Shown here one piece after another: positions 1-8,234 of a DNA stretch of 18,389 bases (position 1 is the stretch's first letter; the number at the start of each line of letters is the position of its first letter). Made by a program: the position numbers and the translations under genes. The DNA is from Gammaproteobacteria bacterium (GTDB lineage: Bacteria > Pseudomonadota > Gammaproteobacteria > Steroidobacterales > Steroidobacteraceae): assembly GCA_028293725.1 (NCBI GenBank), contig JAQGOE010000255.1:1-18389 (forward strand). The letters are read 5' to 3'. The notes under the pieces are model-generated. The model was not told the DNA's origin. It did not search any database and saw only the letters and a program-made list of their open reading frames with translations.

Positions 1-296
1 CCCGACCTCGTTCTACCTCGGCGCGCAGATCTTCCACCAGCTGACGACCAACCTCGATCTGACGCGGCCTTTCGACCTGGGCCTGCGCGCGCCGGTGCAG
101 GTTTCCTGGGGCCTGGAGCATCGCTGGGAAGAATACCTGCTGGAAGCCGGGCAGCCGGAGTCCTATGAATCCGGCGGCTACCTGATTCCCAGCGGCCAGC
201 CCAACGCCGGCAAACTGCCGCCCGCCGGCCTGGTGTCGTTCACCGGAACCTCCGACCAGGACGCCGGCAACGCGCATCGCAACAGCGCCGCCGCCC
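1..296 (+). pseudogene. TonB-dependent receptor fragment, 3' end lost
   Basis: Reading from base 2, the frame encodes part of the outer-membrane beta-barrel of a TonB-dependent receptor. It includes the strand-like stretch NLDLTRPFDLGLRAPVQVSW, then GLEHRWEEYLLEAGQPESY and a segment ending TSDQDAGNAHRNSAAA, a pattern I recognise from this family, where it normally continues as Tyr-x-Asp/Glu-Leu into further strands. Here the familiar sequence stops near base 296. The frame stays open to base 766 but with no receptor-like content. The 5' part lies outside the window. The piece directly abuts the 3' end of a minus-strand gene fragment, so the original 3' half of the receptor has been deleted or moved. 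It is a different protein from the receptor at 1964-5104. The family call is from recognised sequence patterns; the truncation is inferred from where they stop. Confidence 0.7.
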
Positions 297-694
297 ACCG
301 TCATGCCCGTGCAATCCCTGGTGTTCTGATAGACCGTGTCGAGCAGCTTGCCCTTGAAATCAAGAAGCCATACTGCTTCCTCGAGGCCGTCATGACGCTG
401 TTCGGCAACCCAAAAACCCCTTCCCTCGGGGTCAGTAGCTATGGCGTTAGGATAGCCTGGTGGTGTGAGAAACAGCTTCGTGATGGTCGCCCTCCGGGCG
501 GGGGGACTCTTGGTGGCAGCGGCCTCTTCCAACGATTTCACCGTGCGACCCAATGCATCGGTGCCCGGCTTGCGGCCGGCAACGGCTTCCTCCACGGGGT
601 GCTTCAGAGCGGTCGCCAGGGCTGGGCCTACGCCCAAGCCGAGTACCCCAACACCCGCGCCCGCAAGGAATTCGCGCTTGCTAATAGGTTTCAT
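286..694 (-). pseudogene. Exported beta-propeller/SMP-30-like protein, 3'-truncated
   Basis: The ATG at 694-692 starts MKPISKREFLAGAGVGVLGL, a Tat-like signal (Ser-Lys-Arg-x-Phe-Leu, with Lys-Arg in place of the canonical twin arginine) and a hydrophobic stretch. The mature part has propeller-like repeats: PPGYPNAIATDPEGRGFWVAE, one blade-like unit, then AVWLLDFKGKLLDTV and the start of the next blade, GMTVGGGAV. In related proteins as I remember them that motif continues Trp-Val; here it runs into the antisense of the receptor fragment and stays open to the window edge. An SD-like GAGGG lies 9 bases before the ATG. The gene begins 32 bases after the stop of the UxuA-like gene at 727 and was probably the third gene of the receptor operon. 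About 135 residues survive where seven-bladed relatives have roughly 300. The protein is presumably non-functional; its substrate is unknown. Confidence 0.6.
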
Positions 695-726
695 CGAGAA
701 TTGCCCTCGAGGCCACGAATCAAGGA

Positions 727-1953
727 TCAGGACACGCCGACAGATTGCAACAATCCGCGGATGTAGCCATAGCAAAAGGCGAAATTTTCCCGTTCAGACC
801 CCGGCGGTCCAAACGGAACATGGTCGGGCACCAACATGCCGCCATAGCCGACATCACGGTAGGTCGCGATCGCCTTCGCCATATCCACCGAACCTTCGTC
901 CGGAAAGATCTCGATTACGACATCGTCGCGACCGCCACGCACGTTGCGGAAATGAACCAGGAAGATCTTTTTGCGTTCGCCAAACCAGCGGATCACGTCG
1001 TAGATCTGCTGCGCCGGGTCCTGCAGATCCTCTGAAATCGTACCCTGGCAGAAGGCGAGACCGTGATAGACGCTTTCCTGGATACCTACAAACTTCTTGA
1101 GCCCGTCGATCGTGCCGAGAACGCGTGGCACGCCGTGATAACCGCCCGGCGGCACGCCGGGGTCCTCAGGATGCAGGGCCATGCGAACCTTGTATTGGTC
1201 CGCAACTGGCACGACCCGATCGAGGAAATAAGTGATCCTTTCCCACAGGTCATCGGCTGTAACGTGCCCTGTCAACTGCTTGAAGTAGGCTACTTGATCG
1301 TAGGACGCCGTATGAACTTCAGGTTCACCGATCATCGATGCCCCGTCCCATATTGTCATCAGCGGACTGTCTTTCATCTCGCTGACACGCCACCGATGGT
1401 TGAAGCTGTCACCCCGACCTGGGACGACTGCACTTCGCAGGATCGGCATCAGCGCCAGGTTGTATTTCAATGCTGGAATGCCTGCGGCCGCGCAATTCTT
1501 GAGAAGCGTCTGGAACGCCTCGATTTCCTCATCGCGGCCCTCGCGACCGAGAATGATATTCGATGGCTTGCCACCCGAACTCATGAACCGGGCACTTGTC
1601 ATGTCAACACTGAGACCGTGTTTCTGGCCAAGTACACGCAATGCAACCAGTTCTTCAACTGTGGCATATAACCGCGAGGGATCGGACTGTATCGGCTGTG
1701 CCACCACGTTGGCGATACCGTAGCGCGCCAGGAAAGCGAAGTGCTCATCGGACGTTGGGCTGCTCTGGCAGCCCAACGTCATACCGACCGATTTGCGATC
1801 CTGCGCTCGCGCAGGCGATGTTCCTGCCACACTTCCCACGGACGCGAGACCGGCTGCGACAAGGCCACTGCTCGATGCACCGATGAAACCGCGACGACTA
1901 ATTGGACTCACCATCCGGCCCGATCGATACCGCGAGGAAAGCGGACTGCTCAT
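727..1953 (-). CDS. Tat-exported UxuA-like (mannonate dehydratase family) TIM-barrel protein, copy 1
   Basis: 408 residues from the ATG at 1953. The preferred start has GAGGG overlapping the TGA of the upstream receptor gene (ten bases between stop and ATG), so translation is probably coupled; a GTG at 1959 and an ATG at 1914 are alternatives. The N-terminus carries Ser-Arg-Arg-Gly-Phe-Ile-Gly, a hydrophobic run and an Ala-rich cleavage region ending ARAQ: a Tat signal, absent from cytoplasmic UxuA. The body follows UxuA: KYNLALMPILR, HPEDPG (His261), FCQGTISE (Cys302), VHFRNVRG (His334) and PDHVP (Asp377). These match the His-Cys-His-Asp metal site described for mannonate dehydratases (family knowledge). 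The UxuA motif Asp-His-Gly-His is Asp-His-Val-Pro here, so the second His is missing. Cytoplasmic UxuA dehydrates D-mannonate to 2-keto-3-deoxygluconate; export and the altered motif make a different substrate likely. Fold confident, reaction not. Confidence 0.85.
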   Translation of the reverse strand: MSSPLSSRYRSGRMVSPISRRGFIGASSSGLVAAGLASVGSVAGTSPARAQDRKSVGMTLGCQSSPTSDEHFAFLARYGIANVVAQPIQSDPSRLYATVEELVALRVLGQKHGLSVDMTSARFMSSGGKPSNIILGREGRDEEIEAFQTLLKNCAAAGIPALKYNLALMPILRSAVVPGRGDSFNHRWRVSEMKDSPLMTIWDGASMIGEPEVHTASYDQVAYFKQLTGHVTADDLWERITYFLDRVVPVADQYKVRMALHPEDPGVPPGGYHGVPRVLGTIDGLKKFVGIQESVYHGLAFCQGTISEDLQDPAQQIYDVIRWFGERKKIFLVHFRNVRGGRDDVVIEIFPDEGSVDMAKAIATYRDVGYGGMLVPDHVPFGPPGSERENFAFCYGYIRGLLQSVGVS

Positions 1954-1963
1954 CCGCACACCC

Positions 1964-4900
1964 TCAGTTCAAGTGGGCCTTGATGCCGATGCGGTAAGTC
2001 CTTCCCACAATGTCATAGGTGGGAGCATCGGTAATGTCGCCAAATCCGGCCACATGCGGCGGGCTCTTGTCGGCCAGGTTGGTGATCCCCCCTGTGATTT
2101 CGATCTGCGATGTTGCATGCCAACTTGCATCGAGATCGAAATAGCTGACGGCCGGAATATCCGGGCCGCTATCCGGTCCATTTATGAGGTTTTTCTGCGA
2201 GCCGATAAACCGCCAATGCACAGCGGCCGACACCGGGCCCACACCGTAGCCAAGGGTCGTGTTCGCCTTCCACCTGGGGTGGGATAGGTCCGAAAGGCTT
2301 GAGCCGTTCGCTGCGAACGCGGTAAGTGTGTCGCCAATCGCTCCGGCGTAGTTCACAGTCGGGACTCCCGGCACGCCCGAGACCACGAGCGAGCGCAGGT
2401 AGGTCACGTATGACTGAAGGCTGATCCTCCCGGCTCGCTCTGGCAGGCCGAGGTCGTGCAGATCGGCGCCCCAATGCCCCTCGACATCCACCCCGTCTGT
2501 GGTGAACGCGCCGATGTTCTCCGAGAACTGATTGGCGATCGCAACATAGCCTGTCGTGGGATCGCGCGTGATCTGCTGGCAGTAGAAGTTGTCCGCCGCG
2601 TAGCTGGGATTGCTGCCGCTGGAATTGAAACAGTTCTGCATGATCGTTTGGGCACCCACACCCGCTATCGCCCCATTGAGCTTGATATGGAAGTAGTCGA
2701 CCGAGACACCCAGATCGCGAGCCATCTCCGCTTCGAAATGCGGCGTCAGCACAAAACCCATCGAGTATGTGTTGGCCACTTCAGGTTGCAACGTCAGATT
2801 TCCTCTGATGACACCCGGCACGTCCACCAAGGTGGGGGCAAAGCTCGATAGAAACGCTGCTGGCACTCCCTGTGCTACGCACAGCGCTGTCACGCTCGCC
2901 GCGTTCGGTCCGGCGCGATAGGGGCTGTTGAAGGCACATGGGTCGGATGAAACGGCAGCACCCGAGCGTATGATCGGATTGTAGAGTTCCTGGAGGCTGG
3001 GAGCGCGGATTGCACGCTCGAAGCCACCCCGGAACATGATCGTGTCGTTCACCTTCCAATGCAGGTCTGCCTTCCAGGTGTTGACACCTCCGAAAAGGTC
3101 GTACCGCGAATGACGCCCGGCCACATCCAATGACAAGTCCTTGACGAACGGCTCATCGGTCAGGATCGGGGCGCGCAGCTCCACGTAGGCCTCGCGAACA
3201 TTTTGCGAGCCACTGGATGAGCCCACCAGATCGAATGTCGCCGCGATTTGCTCAGCTGGATACGGTGCCGGCACTACATTTGTCGCGGGCGACAGGAAGG
3301 GACTGGCTTCGTAGTCGAAGGTCTCGCCGCGGTAATCGGCACCCACCGCGAACTTGAGGTCGCCCTCCGGCAGCTTGAACAGCGTGCCCGTGAGATTGGC
3401 TTCCACGTACTTCTGCGTCATCCGATTCGTGTTTTTCGGGTTGTTGCTCGCATATTCCACACATCCCGCACTCATCGGCTGGTCGCCGAACGGATTCCAG
3501 GCGTAGCCCTGGCAGGTTTTTCCGTCCGACCCGATATAGTTCGCAGTGCCGTACATCATCGTATCCAACGCCGGATAATTGTCATTTCCGTGCTGAACGT
3601 TTTCAAACGCGCTCTCGCCGAAGGACCCGAATACATTCCATGCCAGATCCGTCGAGGCGATCCCGCCCTTTAACCCGCCGGTGACCTGATAGTTGTTGTA
3701 CTTGAAAGTCTGGAAAGTCTGCCCGAAGGGCACGAGAAGGGCGGAGATTCGCAAAGGGTCGTTGGTCAGGGGTTGGCCATCCAGCGAGGTGCGGGCGGCC
3801 AGCAGGGATTGCAACGCAGGGTTGCTGGTAACGTATGGATTGTTTAGCGGAACGTAGAGGGGAGCTGACTCGGACGTGCGGTCGTAACCTCTGGTATCAC
3901 GAGCGCTGGAGCTCATGAAGTTCATCTGTCCGTACGCCTGGATGCTGTCGGTCAGGTTGTACGTCACCCGCGAGAAGACGTTGATGCGGTGTGTGGGTAC
4001 CTGGATTAGCCGCGTCTGGGCTCCAGGAAACTCGATACTGGTGCAATCTGACGAGATAAAGCGCCCCTGATACGGGCCCGTCGAGCGAGGGGAGCTCAGC
4101 GGCAGGTGGTAGTTCTGCACGCAGTTGCCCGGAGATTGCGTGGTGAATATGCTCCCATCGTGATTGAAGCCTATCCAGCCGTCGTAATTGCCGGTGCCGG
4201 AGATGGGCGTGGTACCTGGGTACTGAGCGAGCAGCCCGTTGACCGCCGCGATCGGAATGTTGCCCCCGAACTCACCGGCGTTGAAGCTCTGTCCCGCATA
4301 TCCGATGGGATAGCCGTCGGCTTGTTGTGTAAATATCGCCCGATCCGAGCCGTTGATCGCGCCGCGCTCGTTGTATTCGAGATCGATGACCGCGTTGCCG
4401 CGCTGATCATTGAAGTTCCCGCCCATCAGCACGCTGATGGCGGTCTGTGCGCCGTCACCGTGGGTGGTCGCGCCATGCTGATATGAGAGCTCAACGCCGT
4501 GGAAGTGCTGGCGCAACTGAAAGTTGACCACGCCCGCCATGGCATCCGAGCCGTAGACAGCCGAGGCGCCGCCGGTGATCACCTGCACGCCCTCGAGCAG
4601 CGCCATCGGAATCTGATTCAGATCAACCGATCCGTTTGGATTGGTTGGCACGATGCGCGCCCCATCGACTAGCACTAGCGTGCGCTGGGGGCCGAGTCCG
4701 CGCAGGTCGGAGTAAGACTGCCCACCCGTAAAGCCGGTTGCCCCCTGCACGTCGCCGGTGATGGTCTGTCCCTGCGAGCCGGAGAATTGCGGCATCTGCG
4801 CAAGGACCGTATCGAGCGAGGTTTGACCCACCGCTTGGATCTGCGCGGCTCCCACCGAGACCAGCGGGCTGTCGGAGGTGTAGCTGGCGCTCGCGATGCG

Positions 4901-5104
4901 GCTGCCTGTTACGACGACTTCCGAAATGGCCGAAGCATTGTTGACCGCCGTTGGTGGATCGGGTGGACCGTCCGTGTCGGTGGCATTCGATCTAGCGGTG
5001 GAAGTCGATTGAGCGCCTGCGGACGCGCCCCACCCGGTCAACGCGACCCCCACAAGAGCCGCGAGCGTCGGCACGCGAACGTGGCTTTGAGACAAGTTGG
5101 CCAT
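1964..5104 (-). CDS. TonB-dependent outer-membrane receptor
   Basis: 1046 residues, a full-length receptor that would use TonB energy to import a large or scarce ligand across the outer membrane. A Sec signal peptide spans about residues 1-32, ending GASAGAQ. A low-complexity linker leads to a TonB-box-like SEVVVTGSRI at 61-70. The plug shows LRGLGPQRTLVLVDGARIVP and VITGGASAVYGSDAMAGVVN. The rest is aromatic-rich beta-barrel ending in GRTYRIGIKAHLN; the last residue is Asn rather than the usual Phe. The ATG at 5104 follows GAGGGGGATTGC, a strong ribosome binding site. It is the first gene of the operon with the UxuA-like gene, whose start lies ten bases beyond this stop. A LysR-type regulator is divergent across a 113-bp intergenic region with a clear promoter and palindromes, so ligand-dependent control is likely. 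The ligand cannot be read from the sequence; context suggests uronate- or rhamnose-containing oligosaccharide or a sugar acid. Confidence 0.93.
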   Translation of the reverse strand: MANLSQSHVRVPTLAALVGVALTGWGASAGAQSTSTARSNATDTDGPPDPPTAVNNASAISEVVVTGSRIASASYTSDSPLVSVGAAQIQAVGQTSLDTVLAQMPQFSGSQGQTITGDVQGATGFTGGQSYSDLRGLGPQRTLVLVDGARIVPTNPNGSVDLNQIPMALLEGVQVITGGASAVYGSDAMAGVVNFQLRQHFHGVELSYQHGATTHGDGAQTAISVLMGGNFNDQRGNAVIDLEYNERGAINGSDRAIFTQQADGYPIGYAGQSFNAGEFGGNIPIAAVNGLLAQYPGTTPISGTGNYDGWIGFNHDGSIFTTQSPGNCVQNYHLPLSSPRSTGPYQGRFISSDCTSIEFPGAQTRLIQVPTHRINVFSRVTYNLTDSIQAYGQMNFMSSSARDTRGYDRTSESAPLYVPLNNPYVTSNPALQSLLAARTSLDGQPLTNDPLRISALLVPFGQTFQTFKYNNYQVTGGLKGGIASTDLAWNVFGSFGESAFENVQHGNDNYPALDTMMYGTANYIGSDGKTCQGYAWNPFGDQPMSAGCVEYASNNPKNTNRMTQKYVEANLTGTLFKLPEGDLKFAVGADYRGETFDYEASPFLSPATNVVPAPYPAEQIAATFDLVGSSSGSQNVREAYVELRAPILTDEPFVKDLSLDVAGRHSRYDLFGGVNTWKADLHWKVNDTIMFRGGFERAIRAPSLQELYNPIIRSGAAVSSDPCAFNSPYRAGPNAASVTALCVAQGVPAAFLSSFAPTLVDVPGVIRGNLTLQPEVANTYSMGFVLTPHFEAEMARDLGVSVDYFHIKLNGAIAGVGAQTIMQNCFNSSGSNPSYAADNFYCQQITRDPTTGYVAIANQFSENIGAFTTDGVDVEGHWGADLHDLGLPERAGRISLQSYVTYLRSLVVSGVPGVPTVNYAGAIGDTLTAFAANGSSLSDLSHPRWKANTTLGYGVGPVSAAVHWRFIGSQKNLINGPDSGPDIPAVSYFDLDASWHATSQIEITGGITNLADKSPPHVAGFGDITDAPTYDIVGRTYRIGIKAHLN

Positions 5105-5217
5105 GCAATCCCCCTCGACCGGGCTTGTAAGAGACTACCCGTTGAAGGCGAGTCTAGAAAGTGCCATCATTTAAGTCCAAACCAATATTGGCATTGATCA
5201 ATTCAGGTTTTGCATCG
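5105..5217. promoter_or_regulatory. Divergent promoter/operator A (receptor operon and LysR gene)
   Basis: Facing the receptor (minus strand) there is a sigma70-like promoter: -35 TTGGAC at 5180-5175, 18-base spacer, -10 TAGACT at 5156-5151, giving a leader of about 40 bases. Just upstream of the -35 lie two perfect palindromes, CCAATATTGG (5182-5191) and ATTGATCAAT (5193-5202), which also sit 16-36 bases before the LysR ATG. That is the usual place for a LysR-type regulator to control its target and itself. Related sequences recur at 15446-15511 and 15650-15705. Confidence 0.65.
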
Positions 5218-6186
5218 ATGTTCGAGTTGAATCAGCTGCGTTGCTTCACGACCGTTGCCGAGGAGTTGCACTTCGGCCGTGCCGCTGTTCGTCTTCATAT
5301 GACGCAGCCACCGCTCAGCCGCCAGGTTCAGCTGCTCGAGCAGCGGCTGGGAGTCACCCTGTTTGAGCGAACCAGCCGGAGCGTGCGCTTGACGAGCGCT
5401 GGACGCAGTTTTCTTGCCGATGCGAGGCAAATCCTGCGATTGGCGGAAAGCGCAACGCTCGCCGTGCGACGCGCGGCCCGCGGCGAGTCCGGTAGCGTGA
5501 CGATAGGCTTCACAGCTGCCTCAGGCTACGGGGTGATGCCTGGGATGATCGCGCAGTGGCGCTCGCGCGTGCCGGATGTCGAAGTCAATCTGAGGGAGAT
5601 GGTCACCTCGGAGCAGGTCGAGGCCCTCGCCGCGGGCGTTCTCGACCTGGCGTTGCTTCGGCCGCATGCCGCGCTCGAGGAATTCAACTGCGTTCGTCTG
5701 ATTCGGGAGCCATTAGTTGCGGCCGTGCCTACTTCGCATCCGCTGGCGCGCGGTCGGCGCGATCCTGCGATTTCCGATTTTGAAGGCACGCCATTCGTCA
5801 TGTATTCCCCGATCGAGGCGCGGTATTTTCATGAACTCGTTGCCGCTGCCTTCGCGACCGCCGGGGTAAAGCCGGATTACACGCAATACGCGAGCCAGAT
5901 TCACTCCATTCTGGCACTGGTCGCCGCAGGAATCGGCGCCGCGCTGGTTCCCGAGGCCGCAACCAGCCTGCACTTCGAAGGTGTCATATTCCGCCCGGTA
6001 CGCAAGCCGCGCTCGATGCAGTCGGCCGAGCTGTATGTCGCCTGGAAATCCGATAATGGCAATCCGGCCATGAAGAGCGTACTCGAGGCATGCCTCGAGT
6101 ACACGCGCGCAGTCAGGTTGAAGCGAAAGACCGGCAGCGAGGCCAAGCGAAGGCCAACTGAGGGCGGTATTGACGGCAGCCGCTGA
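5218..6186 (+). CDS. LysR-type transcriptional regulator
   Basis: 322 residues from the ATG at 5218; an in-frame GTG at 5161 would add 19 residues but falls in the operator region and is rejected. Residues 1-60 form the LysR winged helix-turn-helix (LNQLRCFTTVAEELHFGRAA, then QPPLSRQVQLLEQRLGVTLF, ERTSRSVRLTSAG), followed by a linker helix and a two-lobed periplasmic-binding-like effector domain from about residue 88 (GSVTIGFTAASGYGVMPGM) to 300. The tail is basic and probably disordered. It is divergent from the TonB receptor operon and most likely regulates that operon and itself in response to a sugar or sugar acid. The two other versions of its operator near 15.5 kb suggest it may also act on the aldarate operon and on rhaT-rhaM, where the local LysR copy is destroyed (inference). 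Effector unknown. Confidence 0.92.
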   Translation: MFELNQLRCFTTVAEELHFGRAAVRLHMTQPPLSRQVQLLEQRLGVTLFERTSRSVRLTSAGRSFLADARQILRLAESATLAVRRAARGESGSVTIGFTAASGYGVMPGMIAQWRSRVPDVEVNLREMVTSEQVEALAAGVLDLALLRPHAALEEFNCVRLIREPLVAAVPTSHPLARGRRDPAISDFEGTPFVMYSPIEARYFHELVAAAFATAGVKPDYTQYASQIHSILALVAAGIGAALVPEAATSLHFEGVIFRPVRKPRSMQSAELYVAWKSDNGNPAMKSVLEACLEYTRAVRLKRKTGSEAKRRPTEGGIDGSR

Positions 6187-6206
6187 GCTCGCCGACACCA
6201 GCGGCT
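6178..6206 (+). terminator. Possible terminator hairpin after the LysR gene
   Basis: AGCCGCTG (6178-6185) and CAGCGGCT (6199-6206) form a perfect 8-bp stem with a 13-base loop, overlapping the LysR stop codon. It is followed by CCATTTCGG, not a real T-run, so the terminator call is weak. Confidence 0.35.
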
Positions 6207-6230
6207 CCATTTCGGCTCTCGGCTTGCAAG

Positions 6231-6252
6231 TACTTTGCACTGCAAAATAGTA
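6231..6252. promoter_or_regulatory. Palindromic operator-like site
   Basis: TTTGCA-C-TGCAAA is a perfect 13-bp inverted repeat (6234-6246) within a longer imperfect palindrome, TACTTTGCA at 6231-6239 answered by TGCAAAATAGTA at 6241-6252. It lies in the gap between the LysR gene and garD, in locally AT-richer sequence. It is not next to any intact start codon, garD beginning about 390 bases downstream, so it may be the orphaned operator of a lost gene. The binding protein is unknown. Confidence 0.35.
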
Positions 6253-6324
6253 TGCGCCATCGGAGTCGCAGCGAGCCTGCCCCTGATGTGCACCTTACTG
6301 CACGTCGATGACGACGAGGACTTC

Positions 6325-6608
6325 TGCTCCTTGCTGAGTGGGTTCTTCTCTGCGGCAGTCGGAGTTTCCACGATGTGGCGATACAGAGCGACCGCCCGAT
6401 TGATATAGGACTTGTCGTGACTTTACGCGAGGAAACTGTTGGGCAACACCCGTGTGATCGAGTAATACACCCAGAGGTTCTGGGACTGCTTTTTAAGGAA
6501 GTACATCGAGGTCACGCCGCCGGGGGCGTACAGGGTGATTCCCCACTGCTTGATCGCGTCGACGTTAGTGATTTCGACAACGAGCCCCGGTACTGTGACG
6601 TGGATTTT
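6325..6608 (-). pseudogene. Remnant of a protein-coding gene with an in-frame stop
   Basis: On the minus strand one frame reads as convincing protein: VTVPGLVVEITNVDAIKQWG, then ITLYAPGGVTSMYFLKKQSQ and NLWVYYSITRVLPNSFLA. It is cut by a TAA at 6425-6423 and continues in the same frame as SHDKSYINRAVALYRHIVET, followed by PTAAEKNPLSKEQ. The two parts look like consecutive pieces of one C-terminus, and I have a faint memory of similar C-termini in secreted hypothetical proteins, without a name for the family. The 5' part is missing: upstream the frame runs into the start of garD and loses protein character. Below about 6325 it becomes a serine run and then the antisense of the LysR gene. No ribosome binding site or credible start is visible. 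The remaining 6187-6644 sequence shows nothing beyond this, the palindrome and the hairpin. Confidence 0.4.
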
Positions 6609-6644
6609 AGCGCTCAGAAATTCTCCGTGGTGTAGTCTCGAGTT

Positions 6645-8225
6645 ATGTCCGTCCTCCCAAGCCCTGATGCACCCCGCACAGTCCGCATGCATGAGCGGGA
6701 CAACGTTGCGGTTGTAGTAAACGACAACGGCCTACCGCCGGCAACGGTGCTTCCCGGCGGACCGACTCTGCTGGACCACGTGCCGCAAGGTCATAAGGTC
6801 GCCTTGGTAGACATCGAAGTGGGATCGCAGGTACTACGTTATGGCGTCCCTATTGGTTATGCCCTGCAGACCATCCGCGCCGGGAGATGGGTGCACGAGC
6901 GTCTGCTCGAGTTGCCTGCAGCACGTTCCCTGGAAAACCTGCCCATGGCCACCGCGGTCGCCGCGCCGATGGCGCCGCTCGAGGGCTACACGTTCCAGGG
7001 CTATCGAAATCCTGACGGATCGGTCGGCACGCGCAACATTCTGGCAATAACCACGACTGTTCAGTGTGTCGCCGGCGTAGTTGAGCACGCGGTACGGCGT
7101 ATCGAGTCGGAATTGCTGCCGCACTATCCGAACGTCGATGCTGTCGTGGGACTCGAGCATACTTACGGCTGTGGTGTGGCCATCCAAGCGCCGGGTGCGG
7201 AGATTCCGATCCGTACTTTGCGGAACATCAGCCTGAATCCGAATTTTGGCGGTGAGTTGCTGGTGGTGAGCCTGGGTTGCGAGAAGTTGCAACCGGAGCG
7301 CCTGCTGCCGTTGGCCTCGATTCCCGTGGTGCACGAGGGACGCTCCGAAGATCGGGCGGCCTCTGTCGATGTCGTGCGTTTGCAGGACCCGGCTCTCGTG
7401 GGCTTCGAAGCGATGATCGACTCGATAATGCAGGCCGCGCGCCGGCATCTCGAACGCCTGAACGAGCGGGTGCGCGAGACCGTACCGGCGAGTGAGTTGG
7501 TGGTTGGCGTACAGTGCGGCGGCAGTGACGCGTTCTCAGGCATTACAGCGAATCCGGCTGTCGGCTTCTGCTCGGATCTGCTGGTGCGGGCCGGTGCCAC
7601 GGTCATGTTTTCGGAAGTGACCGAGGTACGGGACGCAGTCGAGCAGCTTACCGCGCGTGCCGCCACGCCAGAGGTCGCCGAATCAATAATTCGGGAGCTG
7701 GCCTGGTACGACGCTTACCTGGCGCAGGGTAAGGTGGACCGCAGCGCCAATACGACACCGGGCAACAAGCGTGGCGGCCTATCCAACATTGTCGAAAAGG
7801 CGATGGGCTCTATCGTCAAATCCGGGTCGGCTCCGATTTGCAGCGTGCTTGCGCCCGGCGAGAAGCTCAAGCAGCGCGGCTTGGTATTTGCGGCGACACC
7901 CGCGAGTGATTTCATATGCGGCACGCTGCAAGTGGCCGCCGGCATGAATCTGCACGTGTTTACGACCGGTCGGGGCACGCCTTACGGGCTTGCCCCAACC
8001 CCGGTAATCAAGGTGGCCACGCGCAGCGACTTGGCCCGGCGGTGGCACGATCTGATCGACGTCAACGCCGGAACCATCGCTGACGGTACCGCCTCTGTCA
8101 GCACGGTCGGTTGGGAGTTGTTCCGCTTGATGCTCGAGGTTGCCAGTGGCACCAGGTTGACTTGCGCGGAGCAGTTGGGCCTCCACAATGCGCTGGTGCT
8201 ATTCAACCCAGCGCCCGTGACCTGA
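6645..8225 (+). CDS. garD: Galactarate dehydratase
   Basis: 526 residues, close to the 523 of E. coli GarD, and similar along the whole length as I remember that protein. It converts meso-galactarate to 5-dehydro-4-deoxy-D-glucarate in the cytoplasm, using a metal. The N-terminal SAF-like domain (about 1-100) has [12 protein letters not shown] and [11 protein letters not shown]. The UxaA/GarD catalytic region has [84 protein letters not shown] and the C-terminal [15 protein letters not shown], which distinguishes it from the related altronate dehydratase UxaA. The ATG at 6645 has only a weak ribosome binding site, but the 15-residue leader before MHERDNVA is about the length expected; an ATG at 6690 is the alternative. 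The gene is convergent with gudD, leaving 29 bp between stops. Its product joins that of GudD as the substrate of KdgD. Confidence 0.95.
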   Translation: MSVLPSPDAPRTVRMHERDNVAVVVNDNGLPPATVLPGGPTLLDHVPQGHKVALVDIEVGSQVLRYGVPIGYALQTIRAGRWVHERLLELPAARSLENLPMATAVAAPMAPLEGYTFQGYRNPDGSVGTRNILAITTTVQCVAGVVEHAVRRIESELLPHYPNVDAVVGLEHTYGCGVAIQAPGAEIPIRTLRNISLNPNFGGELLVVSLGCEKLQPERLLPLASIPVVHEGRSEDRAASVDVVRLQDPALVGFEAMIDSIMQAARRHLERLNERVRETVPASELVVGVQCGGSDAFSGITANPAVGFCSDLLVRAGATVMFSEVTEVRDAVEQLTARAATPEVAESIIRELAWYDAYLAQGKVDRSANTTPGNKRGGLSNIVEKAMGSIVKSGSAPICSVLAPGEKLKQRGLVFAATPASDFICGTLQVAAGMNLHVFTTGRGTPYGLAPTPVIKVATRSDLARRWHDLIDVNAGTIADGTASVSTVGWELFRLMLEVASGTRLTCAEQLGLHNALVLFNPAPVT

Positions 8226-8234
8226 CGCGGGTAG

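Noticed and set aside
297..766. Continuation of the plus-strand receptor frame past the junction, and the overlapping plus-strand frame to 1100
   Set aside because: No receptor-like or other protein pattern; both are antisense to the beta-propeller and UxuA-like genes.
727..1953. Naming the exported proteins uxuA outright
   Set aside because: Metal ligands are kept but the proteins are exported and lack the second His of the family motif, and no 2-keto-3-deoxygluconate kinase or aldolase is in the window.
5713..6240. Minus-strand frames over the LysR gene
   Set aside because: They are antisense shadows of a clear LysR gene; only the part above 6325 in a related frame looks like protein.
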